64,000 bases of DNA, from the NCBI RefSeq assembly GCF_040187885.1, contig NZ_JBDPLH010000002.1, positions 62,001-126,000 of the forward strand. The letters are read 5' to 3'. The first letter of the stretch is position 1. Each line of letters begins with the position of its first letter. Below are positions 58,851 through 64,000 of this stretch, piece after piece. The position numbers were made by a program, and so were the translations under genes. Below the pieces are notes generated by a model. The model had not been told where the DNA came from, did no database searches, and worked only from the letters and a program-made list of their open reading frames with translations. The DNA is from Roseateles_E cavernae (GTDB taxonomy: Bacteria; Pseudomonadota; Gammaproteobacteria; Burkholderiales; Burkholderiaceae_C).

Positions 58851-59789
58851 ATGCTGAGCTTCCAGCAAATCATCCTGACCCTGCAAGACTACTGGTCCAA
58901 GCAGGGCTGCGCCCTGCTGCAACCCTATGACATGGAGGTGGGTGCGGGCACCAGCCACACCGCCACCTTTTTGCGCGCCCTCGGTCCCGAGCCCTGGAAG
59001 GCCGCCTATGTGCAGCCCAGCCGCCGCCCCAAGGACGGCCGCTATGGCGAGAACCCGAACCGCCTGCAGCACTACTACCAGTACCAGGTCGTGCTCAAGC
59101 CCGCGCCGGCCAATATCCTGGAGCTCTATCTGGGCTCGCTGGAGGCACTGGGCTTCGATCTGAAGAAGAATGATGTGCGGTTCGTCGAGGACGATTGGGA
59201 AAACCCGACGCTGGGCTGCTGGGGCCTGGGCTGGGAGGTCTGGCTCAACGGCATGGAAGTGACCCAGTTCACCTACTTCCAGCAGGTCGGCGGCATCGAC
59301 TGCAAGCCCATCACCGGCGAGATCACCTACGGCCTGGAGCGCCTGGCCATGTATCTGCAGGGCGTGGAGTCGGTCTATGACCTGGTCTATGTCGAAGGCA
59401 AGGACGGCGCGCCGGACATCAAGTACGGCGATGTCTTCCACCAGAACGAGGTCGAGCAATCGACCTACAACTTCGAGCACAGTGACGTCGAGTTCCTGCT
59501 GACCGCCTTCGCCGCGCACGAGAAGCAGTCCAAGCATCTGATGGAGCAGCAGCTGGCGCTGCCCGCCTACGAGCAGCTGCTCAAGGCCGGCCACAGCTTC
59601 AATCTGCTGGACGCGCGCGGCGCCATCAGCGTCACCGAGCGTGCCGCCTATATCGGCCGCATCCGCAATCTGGCCCGCGCCGTCGCGCAGAGCTATCTGG
59701 AGAGCCGCGCCCGCCTGGGCTTCCCCATGGCACCGAAGGAATGGGCCGATCAAGTCATCGCCCAGATTGAAAAGAAGAAGGCGGCCTGA
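58851..59789 (+). CDS. glyQ: Glycine-tRNA ligase alpha subunit
   Basis: 312-residue alpha chain of the alpha2-beta2 glycyl-tRNA synthetase; it holds the aminoacylation active site. Visible motifs include LQDYWSKQGCALLQPYDMEV, AAYVQPSRRPKDGRYGENPN and QQVGGIDCKPITGEITYGLE. Length is usual. It is 54 bp after lnt and 3 bp before glyS. Confidence 0.98.
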   Translation: MLSFQQIILTLQDYWSKQGCALLQPYDMEVGAGTSHTATFLRALGPEPWKAAYVQPSRRPKDGRYGENPNRLQHYYQYQVVLKPAPANILELYLGSLEALGFDLKKNDVRFVEDDWENPTLGCWGLGWEVWLNGMEVTQFTYFQQVGGIDCKPITGEITYGLERLAMYLQGVESVYDLVYVEGKDGAPDIKYGDVFHQNEVEQSTYNFEHSDVEFLLTAFAAHEKQSKHLMEQQLALPAYEQLLKAGHSFNLLDARGAISVTERAAYIGRIRNLARAVAQSYLESRARLGFPMAPKEWADQVIAQIEKKKAA

Positions 59790-59792
59790 GCC

Positions 59793-61898
59793 ATGACGAC
59801 TGCTGTGAAGAATCTGCTGATCGAACTGTTTGTCGAAGAGCTGCCGCCCAAGGCGCTGAAGAAGCTGGGCGAGGCCTTCGCCGCTGTGCTGGTGGACAGC
59901 CTCAAGACCCAGGGCCTGATGGGCGAGGGCGCGCAAGCGAGCGCCATCGCCACGCCGCGCCGCCTCGGCCTGCACCTGACGAATGTGGCGCCCAAGGCCG
60001 CCGACCGCGCCGTGCAGCAAAAGCTGATGCCGGTGGCGGTGGCGCTGACGGCCGAGGGTCAGGCCACGCCGGCCCTGTTGAAGAAGCTGGCCAGCGTCGG
60101 CGCCGACGCCTCGGTGCTGCCCCAGCTCAAGCGCTTGCCCGATGGCAAGGCCGAAGCCCTGTTCCTGGACCAGCTGGTGCCCGGCGCCACCCTGGCCGAG
60201 GGCCTGCAGAAGGCCCTGGATGAAAGCCTGGCCAAGCTGCCCATCCCCAAGACCATGACCTACCAGCTGAAAGATGGCTGGACCGATGTGAAGTTCGTGC
60301 GCCCGGCCCATGGCATCGTCGCCCTGCATGGCGCCGATCTGGTGGCTGTCTCGGCCCTCGGCCTGCAATCGGGCCGCACGACACGCGGCCATCGTTTCGA
60401 GGCCAGCACGCCCGAGTTGACGATTGAAAGCGCCGACAGCTATGCCGCGCAGATGCGCGAGCAGGGCGCCGTGATCGCCGGCTTTGCCGAGCGCCGCGCC
60501 GAGATCGCGCGCCAGCTGCAGGCCGCCGCCGGTGGCCTGACGCCGATCGACGACGAAGACCTGCTGGACGAGGTCACGGCCCTGGTCGAGCGGCCCAATG
60601 TGCTGGCCTGCCAGTTCGAGCCCGAGTTCCTGGCCGTGCCGCAGGAGTGCCTGATCCTGACCATGAAGGCCAATCAGAAATACTTCCCGCTGCTCGACGC
60701 CGCCGGCAAGCTGACGAACCATTTCCTCGTCGTCAGTGCCATCAGCCCGGCCGACGCCAGCGCGGTGGTTCAGGGCAATGAGCGTGTCGTGCGCCCGCGC
60801 CTGGCCGATGCCAAGTTCTTCTTCGACCAGGACCGCAAGAAGAGCCTGGCCGAGCGGGTGCCAGGTCTTGCCAAGGTGGTCTATCACGGCAAGCTGGGCA
60901 CGCAGGGTGAGCGCGTCGAGCGCGTGCGCGCGATCGCCAAGGCGATTGCCGGCATGCTGGGTGGCGCCGCGCTGGCGGCCGATGCCGACCAGGCCGCGCT
61001 GCTGGCCAAGGCCGATCTGCTGACCGATATGGTCGGTGAATTCCCCGAGCTGCAAGGCATCATGGGCGGCTACTACGCCCGCCATGACGGCCTCAGCGAG
61101 GCCGTAGCCTTCGCCGTCGAAGACCATTACAAGCCGCGTTTCGCCGGCGACACGCTGCCGCGCAACGAGGCCGGCCTGGTCGTCGCGCTGGCCGACAAGC
61201 TGGAGACCCTGGTCGGCCTGTTCGGCATCGGCCAGCTGCCCACCGGCGACAAGGATCCGTTCGCGCTGCGCCGTCATGCGCTGGGCGTGGTGCGCATGCT
61301 GTCGGAGTCGCCGCTGACGCGACAACTCCGTCTGGACGAGGTCATCGCTGCCGCCGTGCCGGCCTTCGGTCGCTTGATCGAGGATCCCAGTGCCAAGCTC
61401 GTCGACTTCGTCTTTGATCGTGTCGCGGTGAGCTGGCGCGATGTCTACACGGCCCAGGAAGTCGATGCCGTGCTGGCCCTGCGCCCGCTGCGTCTGGCCG
61501 AGGTGACGAAGCGCCTCGAAGCCGTCCGCGCCTTCGCGGCGCTGCCCGAGGCCGCCTCGCTGGCCGCCGCCAACAAGCGCATCGGCAATATCCTGAAGAA
61601 GAGCGAGACGGCGGTCGACGCCAGGATTGATGCGGCGCTGCTGCAGGAGGCCGCCGAACAGCAGCTGGCGGCCGCGCTGGACGGCGTCGCGCCCAAGGCC
61701 GATGCGCTGTTCCAGCAGGGCGAGTACGCCGCCTCGCTGCGCGAGCTGGCGGCGCTGAAGGCGCCGGTCGATGCCTTCTTCGACGGCGTGATGGTCAATG
61801 CCGAAGACCCGGCGCTGCGTGCCAATCGCCTGGGCCTGCTGAAGACCTTGCATGAAGCGATGAACCGGGTCGCCGACCTGTCCCGACTGGCCAGCTGA
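59793..61898 (+). CDS. glyS: Glycine-tRNA ligase beta subunit
   Basis: 701-residue beta chain needed for tRNA recognition. It begins with LLIELFVEELPPKALKKLGE, has PRRLGLHLTNV, the QNVKGP-like core region, and a C-terminal anticodon-binding-like helical domain ending in PALRANRLGLLKTLHEAMNR. Length is normal. It forms an operon with glyQ. Confidence 0.98.
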   Translation: MTTAVKNLLIELFVEELPPKALKKLGEAFAAVLVDSLKTQGLMGEGAQASAIATPRRLGLHLTNVAPKAADRAVQQKLMPVAVALTAEGQATPALLKKLASVGADASVLPQLKRLPDGKAEALFLDQLVPGATLAEGLQKALDESLAKLPIPKTMTYQLKDGWTDVKFVRPAHGIVALHGADLVAVSALGLQSGRTTRGHRFEASTPELTIESADSYAAQMREQGAVIAGFAERRAEIARQLQAAAGGLTPIDDEDLLDEVTALVERPNVLACQFEPEFLAVPQECLILTMKANQKYFPLLDAAGKLTNHFLVVSAISPADASAVVQGNERVVRPRLADAKFFFDQDRKKSLAERVPGLAKVVYHGKLGTQGERVERVRAIAKAIAGMLGGAALAADADQAALLAKADLLTDMVGEFPELQGIMGGYYARHDGLSEAVAFAVEDHYKPRFAGDTLPRNEAGLVVALADKLETLVGLFGIGQLPTGDKDPFALRRHALGVVRMLSESPLTRQLRLDEVIAAAVPAFGRLIEDPSAKLVDFVFDRVAVSWRDVYTAQEVDAVLALRPLRLAEVTKRLEAVRAFAALPEAASLAAANKRIGNILKKSETAVDARIDAALLQEAAEQQLAAALDGVAPKADALFQQGEYAASLRELAALKAPVDAFFDGVMVNAEDPALRANRLGLLKTLHEAMNRVADLSRLAS

Positions 61899-61920
61899 TA
61901 CGAGCACACGAGGTATGCCG

Positions 61921-62565
61921 ATGCGACCCGACCACAGCCACAGCATGAAGCTCGTCATCCTGGGGCGAGACGGGACCATCAACCATTACCGCGACGACCA
62001 TGTGAAGTCGGTCGACGAGCTGCAGCCCCTGCCCGGCGCGCTGGAGGCCGTGGCCCGGCTCAATCACGCCGGCTGGCACACGGTGATGGCCACCAACCAG
62101 CCCGGCATCGGCCGCGGTCTGCTGGACATGGCCTCGCTCAACACCATCCATATGCGGCTCAACCAGCTGCTGGCCGAGAAGGGCGGGCGGCTCGACGCGG
62201 CCTTCTTCTGCCCGCACACGCCCGAGGAAGGCTGTGCCTGCCGCAAGCCGCTGCCGGGCCTGATCCAGCAGATCGGCGAGCGCTTCGGCGCCGATCTGTC
62301 CCTGGTCCATATGGTGGGCGCCTCGCTGCGCGATCTGCAGACCGCGCAGGCGGCCGGTTGCATCCCGCATCTGCTGCGCAGCGACCGGCTCGGCGCGCTC
62401 GACGAGGCGCAGCTGGCGGCCCTGGTGGCCCAGGTGCCCGGCACCACGGTGCATGCGAATCTGGGGGCGTTCGCCGAATACCTGATCCAGCGCGATCGTC
62501 GCGCCAAGGCGGATGCGCGCGGCGAGCAGATGACGCCCGACACCAGCCCCGGAGCGCTGGCTTGA
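61921..62565 (+). CDS. GmhB-like HAD phosphatase homologue lacking catalytic Asp
   Basis: 214-residue protein of the histidinol-phosphate/GmhB heptose bisphosphate phosphatase group in the HAD superfamily. Alignment features are LVILGRDGTINHYRDDHVKS, VMATNQPGIGRGL, the zinc loop FCPHTPEEGCACRKPLPG and MVGASLRDLQTA. The family nucleophile in DxDGT is Gly15, only the second Asp (D17) remains, and the first Asp of motif IV GDxxxD is Ala134. The zinc loop is intact, so the fold is probably stable but the classical phosphatase chemistry should be lost. The start is placed at 61921, GAGG 7 bases upstream; 61915 and 61945 are alternatives. Confidence 0.85.
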   Translation: MRPDHSHSMKLVILGRDGTINHYRDDHVKSVDELQPLPGALEAVARLNHAGWHTVMATNQPGIGRGLLDMASLNTIHMRLNQLLAEKGGRLDAAFFCPHTPEEGCACRKPLPGLIQQIGERFGADLSLVHMVGASLRDLQTAQAAGCIPHLLRSDRLGALDEAQLAALVAQVPGTTVHANLGAFAEYLIQRDRRAKADARGEQMTPDTSPGALA

Positions 62566-62578
62566 GCGACTGAGCGCG

Positions 62579-63406
62579 ATGTCGATGCTGAAGCGTCTGG
62601 CCAGCCTGCTTCATGTGGATCAGCTCTCGCTGTTCGAGGCCGAGTCGTCGCCGCCGCCCGTCATCGCGGCGCCTGCCGCCACGCTGCCCCAGGCGCGCTC
62701 GCAACGGGCCTTGCTGCTGGACGGCCACAGCGTTGGCTACGAACTCAGGCGCGCACGCCGGCGCAGCATTGGTTTCACCGTCAGCGCCGAGGGGCTGAAG
62801 GTCAGCGCACCGCGCTGGGTCAGCGTGGCCGACATCGAGCAGGCGCTGCGCGACAAGCAGGGCTGGATCCTGCGCAAGCTGGTCGAGCAGCGCGAACGCA
62901 CCCAGAGGCTGCAGGCGGCGCGCGTGGTCTGGGCCGATGGCGCCAGCCTGCCCTATCTGGGCGCGCCGCTGCGGCTGCGGCTGGGCGGCCTGGCGCACTA
63001 CGACGCCGAGGGTCGGGTCTTGCATCTGGGCCTGCCGCTGAGCGCGACGCCCGAGCAGATGCGCGACGCGGTCCAGGCCTGGCTGCAGCGCCAGGCGCGG
63101 GCACTGTTCGAGCGACGCTGCGCCCACTTCGCGACCGCGCTGGGCGTGCGCTATATCCGGCTCTCGCTGAGCTCGGCCCAGACCCGCTGGGGCAGCGCCA
63201 GCGCCAGCGGCGCGATCCGCCTGAACTGGCGGCTGATCCATTTCGCGCCGGCCATCATCGACTATGTGGTCGCCCACGAGCTGGCCCATCTGCGCGAGAT
63301 GAACCACAGCGCGCGCTTCTGGGAGGTGGTGCGCTCGGTCGTGCCCGACTACGAGCAGGCCCGCGAGCGGCTGCGCGACGAGGCCGTGCCTCAGCTGGAC
63401 AGCTAG
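62579..63406 (+). CDS. YgjP-like M48 metallopeptidase domain protein
   Basis: 275-residue cytoplasmic protein of the YgjP/WLM (DUF45) group. The zinc site is VVAHELAHLREMNHSARFWE, a HExxH followed by a conserved His, and LSSAQTRWGSASASGAIRLN is the usual preceding strand pair. The N-terminal half is a beta-rich region (RRSIGFTVSAEGLKVSAPRW). Proteolytic activity is not demonstrated for the group. It begins 13 bp after the GmhB-like gene. Confidence 0.87.
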   Translation: MSMLKRLASLLHVDQLSLFEAESSPPPVIAAPAATLPQARSQRALLLDGHSVGYELRRARRRSIGFTVSAEGLKVSAPRWVSVADIEQALRDKQGWILRKLVEQRERTQRLQAARVVWADGASLPYLGAPLRLRLGGLAHYDAEGRVLHLGLPLSATPEQMRDAVQAWLQRQARALFERRCAHFATALGVRYIRLSLSSAQTRWGSASASGAIRLNWRLIHFAPAIIDYVVAHELAHLREMNHSARFWEVVRSVVPDYEQARERLRDEAVPQLDS

Positions 63407-63651
63407 CGGCCTCTCCCTCTTTAGGGGGGCTTGTTACCGGGCGTGACGGCAAGCACACTGCGACCCACAAGCTGTCATCACGAAGCATCTGAGTCCGGCG
63501 TCAGTCTTTGCCGTTCTCCCGGTGGCACCACGGCCCCCAGGTTTCCTGGGTAGACCCTGGCAGCTGCACCGAAAAGTGGATGCGTCGTCAAAGATCAGAC
63601 CGCCGCCGCCCGCTCACGCGGTCGGCGGCGGCCACTGACTCTCCCCAGGCC
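63407..63651. other. Gene-free gap with hairpins
   Basis: No credible coding frame. It contains CCCAGG-TTT-CCTGGG near 63539-63553 and a strong interrupted hairpin at 63600-63631: CCGCCGCCG and CGGCGGCGG arms with an inner CCGC/GCGG stem and TCAC loop. The latter lies 20 bp past the stop of the minus-strand hydrolase gene and may terminate it, though the T tract that follows is weak. Confidence 0.4.
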
Positions 63652-64000
63652 TCACACCGCCGAGAAGCGGTACACCCCATCATCATCGAGTCGCCGCAGC
63701 AGCAGGCCGGCCAGCCACAGCGCGTTCAGATGCGCGACCGACTCGCCCATCGCGAAGGTGGTCTGGTGCAGGTCCAGCTTGCGCTTGAACAGCACATCGA
63801 GCAGCTCGGCCGCATGGCAGGGCTTGGCCGCGCAGGCCTCGGCCACCTCGGCCAGGCGTTCGTCATGGTGTTCGCGCAGCTGGTCGACCCGCGCATGCAG
63901 GCCGCGGAAGGGCTTGCCATGCGAGGGCAGCACCAGGGTGTCGCCGGGCAGGTCCAGCATGTGCTGCAGCGAGGCCAGGTAGAGGCTCAGCGGGTCGGCC
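63652..64000 (-). CDS. Metallo-beta-lactamase-fold hydrolase, 5' end cut off by window edge
   Basis: Only the C-terminal 115 residues are present. They include LVLPSHGKPFRGLHARVDQL, where the His of PSHG fits the last metal ligand of the metallo-beta-lactamase fold, and a helical tail ending in ALWLAGLLLRRLDDDGVYRF as in MBL proteins with a C-terminal winged-helix-like region (LACTB2/glyoxalase II-like group). Substrate not determinable from the fragment. Confidence 0.8.
   Translation of the reverse strand, partial: ADPLSLYLASLQHMLDLPGDTLVLPSHGKPFRGLHARVDQLREHHDERLAEVAEACAAKPCHAAELLDVLFKRKLDLHQTTFAMGESVAHLNALWLAGLLLRRLDDDGVYRFSAV

Noticed and set aside
58833..61982. 1049-codon minus-strand frame opposite glyQ and glyS
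   Set aside because: Antisense shadow of two essential, full-length genes.

Overview
The window is GC-rich DNA that looks like a betaproteobacterial chromosome of the order Burkholderiales, probably a Roseateles/Mitsuaria/Rubrivivax-type genus. The signs are a Bug/TctC solute receptor beside an OmpC-type trimeric porin, a DksA with only one zinc-finger cysteine, fused isobutyryl-CoA mutase IcmF, and the order corC-lnt-glyQ-glyS-gmhB. The genus is inference. I see no rRNA, tRNA, CRISPR array, insertion sequence or prophage. Genes are densely packed, many with 4-bp ATGA overlaps, and no gene-free stretch exceeds about 265 bp.

Layout. 1-9.0 kb: a truncated stand-alone fusA; an ABM monooxygenase/degenerate P450 pair divergent from an ArsR-type regulator; a DUF72 gene; a large CorA-like protein; a hybrid histidine kinase; a lytic transglycosylase. 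9.0-13.2 kb: a LysR regulator divergent from a PrpF-type isomerase that reads without a stop into a Bug receptor, then a porin. 13.3-25.4 kb: housekeeping and stress genes (ChaA antiporter, methyltransferase, two rhodaneses, M48 protease, chemoreceptor, YdjM-like protein, GST, MocR regulator, GNAT, lipoprotein). 25.6-31.1 kb: icmF with a hairpin terminator and, across a palindromic intergenic region, a saccharopine dehydrogenase-like/DoxX-like/DUF2269 operon.

31.1-45.9 kb is a complete nitrate assimilation island: nasT, nrtABC-type transporter, an unusual ANTAR-PilJ protein, narK, a PP2C/kinase fusion, and nirB-nirD-nasA-cobA. The nrt and narK leaders share one layout: a sigma-54 -24/-12 promoter, a hexaloop hairpin starting at the predicted transcript 5' end, then an intrinsic terminator. 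The nrt leader also has two NtrC-like sites upstream and a second hexaloop hairpin overlapping the terminator stem. This implies nitrogen limitation starts transcription and nitrate, through ANTAR proteins, lets it continue. nasS, the usual NasT partner, is absent here; the ANTAR-PilJ protein is a candidate second sensor.

45.9-49.7 kb: a small lipoprotein and two tandem chemoreceptors, the first carrying a 273-bp (91-residue, 13-heptad) tandem duplication of its signalling tip. 49.9-64 kb: conserved core genes (coaX, hslUV, STAS protein, dksA, COG0523 GTPase, corC, lnt, glyQS), then a GmhB homologue lacking its nucleophile Asp, a YgjP-like metallopeptidase and a truncated metallo-beta-lactamase-fold hydrolase.
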